Source: Gracilimonas amylolytica (GTDB lineage: Bacteria > Bacteroidota > Rhodothermia > Balneolales > Balneolaceae). Taken from it: DNA of 64,000 nucleotides. Shown piece after piece: positions 19,201 to 29,070 of this stretch. Positions within the stretch are counted from its first letter, which is position 1. Each line of letters begins with the position of its first letter. The notes below the pieces were generated by a model. The model made no database searches. It worked only from the letters and a program-made list of their open reading frames with translations, and had not been told where the DNA came from. Position numbers and translations under genes: made by a program. The stretch covers positions 126,146 to 190,145 of the forward strand of contig NZ_PQBS01000037.1 in the NCBI RefSeq assembly GCF_002911695.1. The letters run 5' to 3'.

Positions 19201-19761
19201 TTATTTAGATCGTTCCGGTATCCAGGGAGTTTCCTCATCTCCCGCTTCTTTATTTTCGAAGCGTGCAAGCACGAAAAGAAAATCAGAAAGCCTGTTGATA
19301 TACATAATGGCGACTTCAGAGATCTCTTCTTCGTGCCGGCATTCAACCGTGATACGTTCAGCCCGCCTGCAAATAGTGCGTGCAAAATGCAGTGTGGCTC
19401 CGGCTTGGGCGCCTCCAGGCAGGATAAAGTTTTTAAGCGGTTCGAGCTCTTCCTCCATTTCATCGATGGCTTTTTCCAGGTACTCCACCTCATTGTGACT
19501 GATCCGGTTGATCCGGACATCTTTGGAGGCGGGTGTGGCAAGGTCTGCCCCTAACACAAATAATTGTTGCTGTACGGTTTCAATAAATTGAACCCCTTTA
19601 TCTGATAAGCCAAAGGACGAGGCCATCCCCAAAAGGGAATTTAATTCATCTACGGTTCCGTAAGCATCAATGCGCTTGGAGCTTTTAGAAACCCGTTGCC
19701 CCCCAAAGAGGGAGGTATTACCGCTGTCGCCTTTTTTGGTGTATATTTTCATGATCTGCAA
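19201..19761 (-). CDS. Cob(I)alamin adenosyltransferase, PduO type
   Basis: The 186-aa protein transfers the adenosyl group of ATP to cob(I)alamin, giving the coenzyme form of B12. The N-terminal ATP-binding motif is YTKKGDSGNTSLFGG (6-20), followed by SKRIDAYGTVDELNS. The C-terminal signature RTICRRAERITV and the YINRLSDFLFVLAR stretch are typical of PduO-type trimers. No cobalamin synthesis genes or B12-dependent mutases lie in the window, so the product probably serves enzymes encoded elsewhere. It precedes glmM by 49 bp. Confidence 0.92.
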   Translation of the reverse strand: MQIMKIYTKKGDSGNTSLFGGQRVSKSSKRIDAYGTVDELNSLLGMASSFGLSDKGVQFIETVQQQLFVLGADLATPASKDVRINRISHNEVEYLEKAIDEMEEELEPLKNFILPGGAQAGATLHFARTICRRAERITVECRHEEEISEVAIMYINRLSDFLFVLARFENKEAGDEETPWIPERSK

Positions 19762-19850
19762 TTTTGATGAAAAATAAGGGTTTGCAAACTAAGCTGCATT
19801 TTTGTGGTATCGTTTCAAATACTCACTATAAATTTGGAAGGTACAAATGA

Positions 19851-20516
19851 TCAAACCCTGATGTAATCTTCCTGTTTCGTATCAAAATGGATCTGTAGAT
19901 GTTCCATACCACGGATGGACTTCTCAAACAATTTGGTATTTGGTGTGGGGCATGCCACATTTAGTTTTACCTTTTCAAGGTATTCTGATCCAACCACTTT
20001 GAGGTTAAAGTCGTTGATCAGTTTTTGAATGGTATTTTCTTCGGGATACGGGTACATGATCTCATACATTTGAACCGGTTTGATCGTCAAAAGTTCAGCC
20101 ATTTCTAAACATAATTCGGCCCCGCGACCGTAAGCCTCAATGAGACCTGACTTACCTAGTTTAGTGCCACCATAGTAACGTACGACCACTATTCCGGCAT
20201 TTACCACTTCAAAAGACCTTAACTGATTCAAAATTGGAAGTCCGGCTGTTCCGGAAGGTTCCCCGTCATCCGAACTGAATTCTTTGGGTTGAGCCGGATT
20301 CAATCGCCACCCCCAGCAATGATGAGTGGCGTCGGGATATTTAGATCTTAGCCCATCAAGTTCATTTTGAAAATCCTCTTCCGTCTCAATTGGGAAAAGA
20401 TATCCCATAAACTTAGAGCCACGCTCTCTGAAGGAAGATTCGTATGTTTTATTAATGGTTTTCAATAGTGTGGATTTGATGCTCCCAAAGGTAATGGTCC
20501 AACGACCTAAATTCAT
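19851..20516 (-). CDS. IMPACT/YigZ family protein
   Basis: The 221-aa product belongs to the UPF0029/IMPACT family. The N-terminal domain shows RERGSKFMGYLFPI, DATHHCWGW, SSDDGEPSGTAGLPIL and VVRYYGGTKLGKSGLIEAYG in the expected order, ending near residue 130. A C-terminal ferredoxin-like YigZ domain follows. The eukaryotic relative regulates translation through GCN1; the bacterial role is unsettled. The first 15 residues precede the conserved domain, so the true start could be slightly later. It is a single gene, with the sdh promoter region behind it. Confidence 0.9.
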   Translation of the reverse strand: MNLGRWTITFGSIKSTLLKTINKTYESSFRERGSKFMGYLFPIETEEDFQNELDGLRSKYPDATHHCWGWRLNPAQPKEFSSDDGEPSGTAGLPILNQLRSFEVVNAGIVVVRYYGGTKLGKSGLIEAYGRGAELCLEMAELLTIKPVQMYEIMYPYPEENTIQKLINDFNLKVVGSEYLEKVKLNVACPTPNTKLFEKSIRGMEHLQIHFDTKQEDYIRV

Positions 20517-20688
20517 TTCAAATCTTTTTCAAATTTATCCGGAAATTCTGAGGTGGAGAATGATATAACATGTAAATGATCTCTGTAGGTCACTGAGGTA
20601 AAACTCGTTCCCGTATTTAGACCTATTCTGCCTTGTTATTCAAAGAGGAAAAAGCGATTTTCTCAGCGCAGTTTAGCTTTTTAATGAA

Positions 20689-20708
20689 GTTTCAAAAATT
20701 TTTGAAAC
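20689..20708. promoter_or_regulatory. Perfect 20-bp palindrome upstream of sdhC
   Basis: GTTTCAAAAATTTTTGAAAC is an uninterrupted perfect palindrome about 58 bp before the sdhC start, in the 250-bp spacer between divergent genes. Its centre, TCAAAA-AT-TTTTGA (20692-20705), recurs with another dinucleotide at 49190-49203. It looks like a dimer-binding operator for the SDH operon. Its A/T richness weakens the case somewhat. Confidence 0.5.
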
Positions 20709-20766
20709 CTTGAAAAGTCATTTACTGTTGATTATCACAAATTGAAAATATCTAAGTAATAATTTC

Positions 20767-21447
20767 ATGCCTTCATTTACTAAAGCACTGAATTCTCAGG
20801 TAGGCCGGAAAATTATGACTGGGATCACCGGTATTGGTCTTATGTTATTTCTGGTCGGTCACCTGGTAGGTAACCTCTCGATCTTTGGAGAGGAAAACGC
20901 GTTTAACCTCTACACCCACACCCTCGAAAGTTTAGGACCTCTGCTTTATGTGATCGAGGCCGCTTTAGCTTTCTTCTTCCTGTATCATGCCATTTTAGGT
21001 ATCTCCATCTGGAGACAGCGAAAAAAAGCCCGCCCTGAAGGTTACAATACGTATAAGACCAAAGGCGGTCCAAGCCATCAAACCCTTGCTTCAAAAAGTA
21101 TGATCATTTCTGGAGCTATCATTTTGATCTTCCTGGTACTCCACATCTGGCATTTCAAGTTTGGTCCAACTTACATGACCACTATTGATGGGACTCAAAT
21201 GAGAGACCTGAAGAAATTGGTTATTGAAGAATTCAATAAGCCTTTAGTATCACTGAGCTACATTGCTGTACTGGCGATCACCATTTTGCATTTGTCTCAC
21301 GGTGCATGGAGTGCCTTTACTTCACTTGGAATGAAGCATGGTGAAACATCCAAAAAGGTTCAAGTAGGAGCATACATCTTTGCAATTGTATTAATGCTCG
21401 GATTTATTTCCATTCCGCTATACATTCTGGTAAGCGGGTCAGTTTGA
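20767..21447 (+). CDS. sdhC: Succinate dehydrogenase cytochrome b subunit
   Basis: This 226-aa membrane subunit anchors the succinate:menaquinone oxidoreductase. Five hydrophobic segments are visible (about 14-34, 60-80, 112-132, 155-175, 195-220). Conserved histidines in [23 protein letters not shown] and ILHLSHGAW fit the axial ligands of two b hemes. A single five-helix cytochrome b, as opposed to two small subunits, is the B-type arrangement found in Bacteroidota, Bacillus and Wolinella. It begins the sdhCAB operon. Confidence 0.93.
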   Translation: MPSFTKALNSQVGRKIMTGITGIGLMLFLVGHLVGNLSIFGEENAFNLYTHTLESLGPLLYVIEAALAFFFLYHAILGISIWRQRKKARPEGYNTYKTKGGPSHQTLASKSMIISGAIILIFLVLHIWHFKFGPTYMTTIDGTQMRDLKKLVIEEFNKPLVSLSYIAVLAITILHLSHGAWSAFTSLGMKHGETSKKVQVGAYIFAIVLMLGFISIPLYILVSGSV

Positions 21448-21490
21448 GCCAACAGGACATAAAGAGAATTACGAATATAGATTTAGCATT

Positions 21491-23413
21491 ATGAAATTAG
21501 ATTCAAAAGTACCCGGCGGACCGTTAGAAGAGAAATGGGATAAGCACATCAAGGACATCAAACTGGTAGCTCCCAACAATAAGAGAAAGTTTGAGATCAT
21601 TGTAGTTGGAACCGGATTGGCCGGTGGTGCTGCAGCCGCCAGTTTTGCTGAACTCGGTTACAACGTCAGAAGTTTTTGTATTCAGGATTCTGCCCGAAGA
21701 GCTCACAGTATTGCGGCTCAGGGTGGTATCAACGCAGCCAAGAATTACCCAAATGACGGCGACAGTATCTGGAGGTTGTTTTATGATACCATTAAAGGCG
21801 GTGATTACCGCTCAAGAGAGTCGAATGTGTATCGACTTGCACAGGTCTCCAATGAAATTATTGATCAGGCTGTAGCCCAGGGCGTTCCATTTGCCCGGGA
21901 ATACGGCGGAAACCTGGCTAATCGTTCATTCGGGGGAGCTCAGGTATCGAGAACGTTTTATGCCCGTGGTCAAACCGGACAGCAGTTGCTGCTTGGTGCC
22001 TATCAGGCTATGATGCGTCAGGTTCAGAACGGAAATATCAAATATCATCCACGCCACGAAATGCTGGATGTGGTAGTCATAGACGGACAAGCCAGAGGAA
22101 TTATCACCAGAGACCTTGTATCCGGTGAACTTTGCCGATACGAGGCAGATGCTGTGGTATTGGCCACCGGTGGTTATGGAAACGTATTCTATCTATCCAC
22201 AAACGCAAAAAATTCAAACGTTACCGCAGCATGGCGGGCTCATAAACGAGGAGCAGCTTTTGCCAATCCATGTTATGTACAGGTTCACCCAACATGTATT
22301 CCGGTTTCCGGTGACTATCAATCCAAACTGACACTGATGTCAGAGAGTTTGAGAAATGATGGCCGTGTTTGGGTGCCGCGCAAGAAGGGGGATGATCGTC
22401 ATCCTAACGATATTCCTGAAGATGAGCGTTATTACTATCTGGAGGAACGCTATCCGAGTTTCGGTAACCTAGTGCCTCGTGATGTGGCCTCCCGTAATGC
22501 GAAAATGGTGTGTGACGACGGACTTGGAGTAGGTGATACCGGTCTTGCCGTTTACCTCGACTTCCGTGATGCCATCAAACGAGATGGAAAAGACGCCATT
22601 TCAGCGAAGTATGGTAACCTGTTTGATATGTACGAGAACATCACGGGAGAGAATCCATACGAAAGACCAATGAGAATTTATCCTGCGGTTCATTACACCA
22701 TGGGTGGTCTTTGGGTTGATTATAATCTCGAAACCACGGTTCCCGGACTATTTGCAGCCGGTGAAGCAAACTTCTCTGATCACGGTGCCAACCGATTGGG
22801 AGCCAGTGCGCTGATGCAGGGATTATCTGACGGTTATTTTGTACTGCCTTACACGATCGGTGATTATCTGGCCAAACAGGAACCGGGTAAACGTTATGGA
22901 ACGGATCATGAAGCTTTTAATGAAGCGGAATCTGCCGCACAGGAACAGATCGATAAATTACTGAATATAGATGGTAACCGAACCATCATCGATTTCCACC
23001 GTTCTTTAGGTAAGATCGTTTGGGATAAGATCGGAATTGCCCGAAACAAAGAAGGGCTTGAATCCGCCATTGAAGAGATCCGCGCACTGCGTGAGGAATT
23101 CTGGAAGGATGTTAAAGTACCGGGCGAGAAAAATAACTATAACAAATACCTGGAGTTTGCCGGAAGGGTCGCTGATTTCTTTGAATTAGCAGAACTAATG
23201 GCGGTTGATGCACTCGACAGAGAAGAGTCTGCAGGATGCCACCTCCGGGAAGAATATCAAACCGAAGAAGGGGAAGCATTACGTAATGATGATGATTATT
23301 CATACGTAGCTGCCTGGGAATACAAAGGCCTGAATGGCAAGCTGGAAGAAACCCTTCACAAAGAAAATCTCGAATTTGAATTCGTTGAGCTAAAACAACG
23401 TAGTTACAAATAA
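21491..23413 (+). CDS. sdhA: Succinate dehydrogenase flavoprotein subunit
   Basis: The 640-aa subunit oxidises succinate to fumarate with covalent FAD. The FAD-binding motif [11 protein letters not shown] is near residue 40. The flavin-linked histidine segment reads [13 protein letters not shown] (about 69-81), and the active-site region HPTCIPVSG and the DFRDAIK and HYTMGG stretches follow. [16 protein letters not shown] near 435 is the C-terminal flavin motif. Its form is like B-type SDH/fumarate reductases. It lies 43 bp after sdhC and 10 bp before sdhB. Confidence 0.96.
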   Translation: MKLDSKVPGGPLEEKWDKHIKDIKLVAPNNKRKFEIIVVGTGLAGGAAAASFAELGYNVRSFCIQDSARRAHSIAAQGGINAAKNYPNDGDSIWRLFYDTIKGGDYRSRESNVYRLAQVSNEIIDQAVAQGVPFAREYGGNLANRSFGGAQVSRTFYARGQTGQQLLLGAYQAMMRQVQNGNIKYHPRHEMLDVVVIDGQARGIITRDLVSGELCRYEADAVVLATGGYGNVFYLSTNAKNSNVTAAWRAHKRGAAFANPCYVQVHPTCIPVSGDYQSKLTLMSESLRNDGRVWVPRKKGDDRHPNDIPEDERYYYLEERYPSFGNLVPRDVASRNAKMVCDDGLGVGDTGLAVYLDFRDAIKRDGKDAISAKYGNLFDMYENITGENPYERPMRIYPAVHYTMGGLWVDYNLETTVPGLFAAGEANFSDHGANRLGASALMQGLSDGYFVLPYTIGDYLAKQEPGKRYGTDHEAFNEAESAAQEQIDKLLNIDGNRTIIDFHRSLGKIVWDKIGIARNKEGLESAIEEIRALREEFWKDVKVPGEKNNYNKYLEFAGRVADFFELAELMAVDALDREESAGCHLREEYQTEEGEALRNDDDYSYVAAWEYKGLNGKLEETLHKENLEFEFVELKQRSYK

Positions 23414-23423
23414 GGAAGACATT

Positions 23424-24182
23424 ATGAGCAAAGAAATGACCATTCATTTAAAATACTGGAAACAAAATGGACCTAATGACAGGGGACATTTTGAAGAGTA
23501 CACGCTGGATTCAGTAAACGAACATATGTCTTTCCTCGAGATGTTAGACGTACTGAACGAAGAACTTATACTTGCAGATAAAGAACCGGTTGAGTTCGAT
23601 TACGATTGCCGCGAAGGGATTTGCGGATCCTGTAATCTGGTGATCAACGGACAGGCACACGGCCCTAAAGAACGGGTAGCCGCCTGTCAGTTGCACATGA
23701 GAAATTATAAGGACGGAGATCATATTACGATCGAGCCGCCACGTGCTGCATCTTTTCCGGTTATCAAGGATTTGGTAGTAGACCGTTCCGCTTTTGACCG
23801 CATTATTGAAGCAGGTGGGTATGTATCCATCAAGACAGGTTCTGCAACCGAAGCCAATTCTATTTTGATACAAAAGGAAAAAGCGGACGAAGCATTTGAT
23901 TATGCAACCTGTATTGGTTGTGGTGCATGTGTGGCAGCTTGCCCGAATGCATCTGCTTCATTGTTTACCGGTGCGAAGATCGCTCACCTGAATAAATTGC
24001 CACAAGGTGAGATCGAACGTTCGAACCGCGTGGTAGCAATGGTTGATCAAATGAAAGAAGAAGGATTCGGCGATTGCTCTAACTTTGCCGAATGTGAAGC
24101 CGTTTGTCCGGTAGGTATTTCCATCTCTGCCATCGCAGAAATGAGAAAGGATTACATGAAAGCAGTTATGAGTGGAGATTGA
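23424..24182 (+). CDS. sdhB: Succinate dehydrogenase iron-sulfur subunit
   Basis: The 252-aa subunit carries electrons from FAD to the quinone. The plant-type [2Fe-2S] site is CREGICGSCNLVING (about 62-75) plus a later Cys in VAACQLH. The second domain has CIGCGACVAACPNAS (about 163-177) and CEAVCPVGIS (about 219-228) for the [4Fe-4S] and [3Fe-4S] clusters. All expected cysteines are present. AAGGAAG precedes the ATG. A strong hairpin terminator follows the stop. Confidence 0.97.
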   Translation: MSKEMTIHLKYWKQNGPNDRGHFEEYTLDSVNEHMSFLEMLDVLNEELILADKEPVEFDYDCREGICGSCNLVINGQAHGPKERVAACQLHMRNYKDGDHITIEPPRAASFPVIKDLVVDRSAFDRIIEAGGYVSIKTGSATEANSILIQKEKADEAFDYATCIGCGACVAACPNASASLFTGAKIAHLNKLPQGEIERSNRVVAMVDQMKEEGFGDCSNFAECEAVCPVGISISAIAEMRKDYMKAVMSGD

Positions 24183-24214
24183 TATCCCGCTTTATAAGCT
24201 GAACTGACTTATTC

Positions 24215-24247
24215 AGGCACAACGATCCTATCGTTGTGCCTTTTTTT
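24215..24247 (+). terminator. Intrinsic terminator of sdhCAB
   Basis: Arms AGGCACAACGAT (24215-24226) and 24230-24241 are perfect 12-bp complements with a 3-nt loop, followed by seven T residues. The last codon of the convergent aminotransferase gene lies in this T-run, so the hairpin also ends where that gene ends. Confidence 0.92.
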
Positions 24248-25391
24248 ATGCGCACAATACCCGGATCAGTTTATCAAACTCTTCCTGAGTGTTGTAAACA
24301 TTAGGCGACACCCGAATAGAGTCCCCTCGAAAAGAAACCAGTATGTTTTCCCTGTTAAGAGTCTCTTTGATCCCTTCCAGGTCATGATGATCACCCAAAC
24401 GAATACCAAACAGATGTGACCCACGGTAGGCTTCATCTTCCACCCAGTATCCGGCAAATTTAAGATTCTCAATTCCGGTTGAGGTTAGGTCTTTGCAATA
24501 CTGTTGAATATTGGCAGGTCCCCATTCATTCAACTGGCGAACCGCCTCCAGCAGCATGGGTACAAGTATAAAATTGCTGTGCTCTCCAACCTCATAACGC
24601 AAAGCACCGGGCTGATACTGATCATTATAATTCACCAGATTGGAAAAGTCTTCACTCTCGTATCGGTTGATCCAGTTTTCTTCCACCGGCTCACCGCCAT
24701 CTAAAGCCGGCCCATAATACGCCATACCGATACTATAAGGCCCCATAAGCCATTTGTAACCGGCGCATATGAGAGCATCCGGTTTTATCTCTTCAACATC
24801 AAATGGCAGGGCACCAACGGATTGAGTCCCGTCAATAGCCAGCCGGGCTCCGACCTCATGCGTTCTTTCACGGATCTTTTTCAGATCGAACAGCGTGCCA
24901 TCTGCCCAGTGTACATTGGCAACCGCTACCAATTTTGTGTTTGCGTTGATGGCTTCAAGAATGAGTTGGTTCCAGGTCTTACCCCGATCTTTCTTAGTAT
25001 CAGGAGGGGTGATAGTAATGATCTCAGCATTGTTATTATCAGCTGCCTTCATCCATGGATAAACATTACTTGGAAACTGTTCACCCACTACGATGATATT
25101 GTCGCCTTGTGAAAGCGGAAGGTTTTTTGCCACATTCGCCATACCGTATGAAACGGAAGGAATGGTTACAACCCTTTTAGGGTCAGAGGCGTTTATGAGT
25201 TTGGCAAATTCACCTCTAAGAGTTTCAGTTTCACCAAAAAACTCTTCCGGCGAGATATTAAAGGGATTACGTTTCCGTTCTACACCTGCATGACCTGCTT
25301 CTTCAACCCGTTTCATTAAAGGCGACATGTAGGCGCAATTCAGGTAGGTAAATGAATGGTTAAGTTGAAAATCCGATTTTTTGCAATCCAT
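24246..25391 (-). CDS. Class V aminotransferase-fold PLP enzyme
   Basis: The 381-aa protein has the cysteine desulfurase-like fold. YLNCAYMSPLM near the start resembles the substrate-binding strand. DGTQSVGALPFDV (about 188-200) carries the PLP-contacting Asp, and the lysine in AGYKWLMGPYSIGM (about 208-221) should form the Schiff base. ALRYEVGEHSNF is also typical. Related enzymes include kynureninase-like and isopenicillin-epimerase-like proteins. No active-site cysteine loop of NifS/SufS type is apparent, so sulfur transfer is unlikely. Substrate is unknown. It is a single gene, divergent from a GNAT gene. Confidence 0.85.
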   Translation of the reverse strand: MDCKKSDFQLNHSFTYLNCAYMSPLMKRVEEAGHAGVERKRNPFNISPEEFFGETETLRGEFAKLINASDPKRVVTIPSVSYGMANVAKNLPLSQGDNIIVVGEQFPSNVYPWMKAADNNNAEIITITPPDTKKDRGKTWNQLILEAINANTKLVAVANVHWADGTLFDLKKIRERTHEVGARLAIDGTQSVGALPFDVEEIKPDALICAGYKWLMGPYSIGMAYYGPALDGGEPVEENWINRYESEDFSNLVNYNDQYQPGALRYEVGEHSNFILVPMLLEAVRQLNEWGPANIQQYCKDLTSTGIENLKFAGYWVEDEAYRGSHLFGIRLGDHHDLEGIKETLNRENILVSFRGDSIRVSPNVYNTQEEFDKLIRVLCA

Positions 25392-25466
25392 TAGTTCGTT
25401 ATACTTGATTCATTTAAAAGAGTTTGAATCTCTTCATTTAGTTTCAGAAATACCAACTGTTTTGTA

Positions 25467-25943
25467 ATGACGATCAGGTTAGCCCAACAAAGCGATCTTC
25501 CAAAAATATTAGAGTTAAATGAGAAGGCTCTGCCTCATGTAAGCAAGGTACAACTTACTGATATGGAACGTTTTTTGGAGCAGGCCGATCCATTTCTTGT
25601 GGTTGAGTCGGATCATGAGCTGGCCGGTTTTATGATAGTCCTTCAAGAGGGACTCGATTACCCGAGCCTGAACTATGCGTTTTTTAATAACAACTACTCC
25701 GATTTTGACTACGTTGACCGTATTGTGATAGCCGAGCCTTTCAGGGGGCAAAAACTTGGGACGGGGTTATATGAGTATCTTATTGCAAACTCAGACAGGT
25801 CGTATGTTACTTGTGAGGTCAACACCAAGCCACCTAATCCTGATTCTATGGCCTTTCATCTTGGATTGGGGTTCACACAAGTGGCTGAACTGGTTACAGA
25901 CAAGGGTAAGAAAAGTGTAGCCATGCTGATCAAAAAATTGTGA
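25467..25943 (+). CDS. GNAT family N-acetyltransferase
   Basis: The 158-aa protein has the GNAT fold. TIRLAQQSDLPKILELNEKALPHVS at the start is the usual first strand and helix. VDRIVIAEPFRGQKLGTGLYEYLI (about 88-111) has the acetyl-CoA loop R-G-Q-K-L-G-T-G. AFHLGLGFTQV is the usual motif B end. The acetyl acceptor cannot be inferred. It is a single gene between the aminotransferase and the fasciclin gene. Confidence 0.88.
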   Translation: MTIRLAQQSDLPKILELNEKALPHVSKVQLTDMERFLEQADPFLVVESDHELAGFMIVLQEGLDYPSLNYAFFNNNYSDFDYVDRIVIAEPFRGQKLGTGLYEYLIANSDRSYVTCEVNTKPPNPDSMAFHLGLGFTQVAELVTDKGKKSVAMLIKKL

Positions 25944-26021
25944 TCTTTATTTTCAATTTGGAATGAAAGTTAAGGAAGTTGCATTATACCGGTAACTATT
26001 CATCAATAAAACAGAGACACA

Positions 26022-26564
26022 ATGAAAACACTAAGTAAACTAACAGGAGTATTTGCACTTGCTGCAATTTTACTCTTTTCTACCAATTTAAAAGCGCAGG
26101 ACAGCGATATTGTTGACCTTGCAGTTGCAACTGATGACCTATCAACTTTAGTTACCGCAGTGAAAGCTGCCGGCCTGGTTGAGACGCTACAAGGTGACGG
26201 TCCATTTACCGTTTTTGCACCTACCAATGCTGCATTTGAAGCTTTACCTGAAGGTGTGTTGGAGATGCTGCTCAAACCTGAAAATAAAGATCAGCTGACA
26301 GCAGTTCTTACCTATCATGTGGTACCTGCTGAAGTTATGTCGGGTGACCTTGAGGACGGTATGAAAGCCGGAACCGTTGAAGGAAGCGAGGCTACCGTAA
26401 CCATTAATTATGGCGATGTAATGGTTGATAATGCTAATGTAGTGATGGCTGATATAGATGCTTCTAATGGCGTTGTGCACGTAATTGATGCAGTTATATT
26501 ACCACCGAGCATTAAAGAAGCTTTGGCAGCCAACAAGAGCGAAGAAAAGAAAAGCGACTGGTAA
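26022..26564 (+). CDS. Secreted fasciclin-domain protein
   Basis: The 180-aa product has a clear signal peptide ([26 protein letters not shown], cleavage near residue 25) and one FAS1 domain. The signatures [20 protein letters not shown] (about 64-83), [12 protein letters not shown] and [14 protein letters not shown] are all present. Fasciclin domains mediate adhesion or surface interactions, and such single-domain exported proteins are common in marine Bacteroidota. A short Lys/Glu/Ser tail ends it. It is followed by a good hairpin terminator and is probably monocistronic. Confidence 0.92.
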   Translation: MKTLSKLTGVFALAAILLFSTNLKAQDSDIVDLAVATDDLSTLVTAVKAAGLVETLQGDGPFTVFAPTNAAFEALPEGVLEMLLKPENKDQLTAVLTYHVVPAEVMSGDLEDGMKAGTVEGSEATVTINYGDVMVDNANVVMADIDASNGVVHVIDAVILPPSIKEALAANKSEEKKSDW

Positions 26565-26587
26565 TTATACAGTAGTTTTCAAGTACG

Positions 26588-26620
26588 GCCGCATTCACTA
26601 AAGTGAGTGCGGCTTTTTTT
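26588..26620 (+). terminator. Intrinsic terminator after fasciclin gene
   Basis: Arms 26588-26598 (GCCGCATTCAC) and 26603-26613 pair over 11 bp with one G-T wobble and a 4-nt loop. Seven T residues follow. Confidence 0.9.
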
Positions 26621-26681
26621 ATGTGCAGTTGTTTGATCAATATTATAGAAGTATCCGTTTGGCTTTGTATTTTATTCGATA

Positions 26682-28628
26682 ATGAAATTACAGATGCCAT
26701 TGGAAGAGTTATACGAAAAGACGGAGCATAACCTGAAGCGATATTGGGGTTTTGACAACTTCAGGAAAGGTCAGGATGAGGTAGTTCGTTCTGTCATTGA
26801 GGGGACTGATACTCTGGTTTTATTTCCTACGGGGGGAGGTAAATCTTTGTGTTATCAGGCTCCGGCCACTGTTTTTGATGGTTTGACGCTGGTGATATCA
26901 CCATTAGTGGCTTTGATGCAGGATCAGGTTCAACAATTAAAGGTGAAGGGGATATCTGCGACCTTTATCAACAGTACGATCCCATCCTTTGAGGTTGAAC
27001 AACGATTGGTAAATGCACGGAATGGGATGTATAAACTGTTGTATTGTGCACCTGAGCGTCTCAAAACTGACTTATGGCAAGCTGAGTTACCTAAATTGAA
27101 TATCAGTCTTATTGCCATAGATGAAGCTCATTGTATCAGTGAATGGGGACATGATTTTCGGCCTTCATACAGAGAGATCCGTAGCTCACTCGAAAGTATT
27201 GCTGATAATACACGGTGGATCGCATTGACGGCCACAGCAACACCTGAGGTTCAAAAAGATATTGTAGAATCACTGGGTTTTAGTGAGTCGAAAGTAATTT
27301 CACAGGGATTTTCCAGGCCAAATCTGAAATGGTGGGTGACCGAAGCCTTGAAGAAAAAGCAAGTGTTGAAAACCACGGTTCAAAAAGCAGCTCAAAAAGG
27401 AGATGGTTTGATCTATGGTGGAACCCGCAGAAATTGTGAAGAACTGGCCGGACTGTTTTCTGAACTTGGAATTAAAACAGAAGCTTACCACGCCGGCATC
27501 GAATCAGAGAAACGTAAGGCCATTCAGCAGAGATGGATCACCGGGGAGACGCCACTGGTAGTTGCCACTAATGCCTTTGGTATGGGGATCGATAAACCAA
27601 ACTGCAGGTATGTGATCCACGAAGAGATGCCATATTCACTTGAGGCCTATTATCAGGAAGCCGGCCGGGCCGGCCGGGATGGTGAAGAAAGCTTTCCGAT
27701 CTTATTATTCAGGGAATCGGATCACAAAAAGGCCATCGATCGGATCGAACAAAAATATCCAAAATATGAGGAACTGGATCATGTATATCAGATCCTGTGT
27801 GATTCATTCGATCTGGCGGTAGGGTCCCTGATGGAGGAAAGTGAAACCCTGGAAGTGAAGGCGCTGTCCCAAAGGGGGAAAATTTCGTTCGGTATGTTGC
27901 GGTCAGCTCTCAGCCTGATGGATCAGTTTGATGTGATCAGTTTGCAAAATGAACTGAAACCCGCCGTGGAGTTACAATTTGCCCTGAGTAGTGACGGTTT
28001 GAAAGATTACAAGGAAAGGGCTGAAAATGATGCAAAAACGGAATTTGTTGATAAACTGGAGCGCTTGTTTGGTCCGGAATCGTTCCGGGAGCCGGTTTTT
28101 CTGGATGAAGATCTGGTACTCGATAAATTAGGGATCAGACATAATGCCCTGATCAAGGGCCTTGATGTACTGAGCCGGAATGATAACATCCTGAAGTACA
28201 CGTATCACAATGAACGAACAAAGGTTAAGGTACTGGAAGCCCGTTCCCGTAGTATTCCTGTAAGTAAAAGCGAGGTTGAATCGTACCGAAAAAATATACT
28301 CAGAAAGCTGGAGCATATGTACGGATATGTGAACACCAAGCAGTGCCGTGAAGTTTATCTGAGAAGTTACTTTGGTGACCTCAATGCAGAAGCTTGCGGA
28401 CATTGTGATAACTGCCTGAAAGGTAAGGGAGGCAGTGCATCACAACCAACCAAGGGTGAGGTTGTCAAAATTCATGAATTACTACATGATGATGCAAAAA
28501 GTATGACTGATCTGATGGGTGATACCGGATATGATCGTTCTAAGGTGGATCAAATTCTTCGATATTTGATCAAAGAAGAAAAAGTGACCACGGTCTCCGA
28601 AAAACCGGGTTACTATCAAGTGATCTGA
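26682..28628 (+). CDS. recQ: RecQ family ATP-dependent DNA helicase
   Basis: The 648-aa helicase unwinds DNA 3' to 5' during recombinational repair. Walker A is FPTGGGKSLCYQ (about 45-56), the DEAH box is in AIDEAHCISEWGHDFRP (about 145-161), and helicase motifs IV-VI include ATNAFGMGIDKPNCRYV and QEAGRAGRDG. The zinc-binding region is seen as QCREVYLRSYFG...CGHCDNCLKG (about 555-583). The C-terminal part is short and I see no HRDC domain. This matches the shorter of the RecQ types found in Bacteroidota. It is a single gene. Confidence 0.94.
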   Translation: MKLQMPLEELYEKTEHNLKRYWGFDNFRKGQDEVVRSVIEGTDTLVLFPTGGGKSLCYQAPATVFDGLTLVISPLVALMQDQVQQLKVKGISATFINSTIPSFEVEQRLVNARNGMYKLLYCAPERLKTDLWQAELPKLNISLIAIDEAHCISEWGHDFRPSYREIRSSLESIADNTRWIALTATATPEVQKDIVESLGFSESKVISQGFSRPNLKWWVTEALKKKQVLKTTVQKAAQKGDGLIYGGTRRNCEELAGLFSELGIKTEAYHAGIESEKRKAIQQRWITGETPLVVATNAFGMGIDKPNCRYVIHEEMPYSLEAYYQEAGRAGRDGEESFPILLFRESDHKKAIDRIEQKYPKYEELDHVYQILCDSFDLAVGSLMEESETLEVKALSQRGKISFGMLRSALSLMDQFDVISLQNELKPAVELQFALSSDGLKDYKERAENDAKTEFVDKLERLFGPESFREPVFLDEDLVLDKLGIRHNALIKGLDVLSRNDNILKYTYHNERTKVKVLEARSRSIPVSKSEVESYRKNILRKLEHMYGYVNTKQCREVYLRSYFGDLNAEACGHCDNCLKGKGGSASQPTKGEVVKIHELLHDDAKSMTDLMGDTGYDRSKVDQILRYLIKEEKVTTVSEKPGYYQVI

Positions 28629-28641
28629 TCAGTTTGATCAG
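28625..28641. terminator. 7-bp GATC hairpin between convergent genes
   Basis: CTGATCA-GTT-TGATCAG is a perfect hairpin overlapping the recQ stop. The DUF4296 gene stops 4 bp away. Four GATC sites lie within 25 bp (starting 28622, 28627, 28636 and 28643). No U-tract is present, so terminator function is uncertain. Confidence 0.35.
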
Positions 28642-28644
28642 GGA

Positions 28645-29070
28645 TCATTCTTCAGATTTCAGAGAATCACTCTTTTGCCTTGCAGATTGTGTGGAATCTA
28701 TGAATGCTCGTATCTTCAATTCCTCTCTATCCAAACGGGAAATGACCGAGTCAATTTGCTCCAAATGCCGGTCAGGTTGCATCTGATAGTATTTGTGCGT
28801 TGCTAAAAATTGTGAATCAGACACACTGTATCGGTTCAGCACGGATGTTTTAAGTGAATCTGCATTTACGCTGTCAGGTTCAGCATTTCGGTAAGACTGA
28901 ATGTTCTGCATCTCAACCAGCAGATCGATATATGTATCCTCAGGAATTAGATCTTTGGGTTTTTCCGGTTTATGCTGCCCCGAACAACCGGTCAGTACCA
29001 TCACGATCAAAATAAGCATGAATGGTACTGTTTCGGTTGAAAGATCAAAAAGAAGTTTAATTTTCCTCAT
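28645..29070 (-). CDS. DUF4296-like lipoprotein
   Basis: I chose ATG at 29070 (141 aa), which gives a normal lipoprotein signal (MRKIKLLFDLS..., hydrophobic core, LTGC lipobox near residue 29). A longer start would add 13 residues before it without improving the signal. The remainder has PKDLIPEDTYIDLLVEMQNIQSYRN, resembling the start of DUF4296, a domain of unknown function found in Bacteroidota lipoproteins. It overlaps the end of the SDR gene by 14 bp and may be translationally coupled to it. Confidence 0.8.
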   Translation of the reverse strand: MRKIKLLFDLSTETVPFMLILIVMVLTGCSGQHKPEKPKDLIPEDTYIDLLVEMQNIQSYRNAEPDSVNADSLKTSVLNRYSVSDSQFLATHKYYQMQPDRHLEQIDSVISRLDREELKIRAFIDSTQSARQKSDSLKSEE

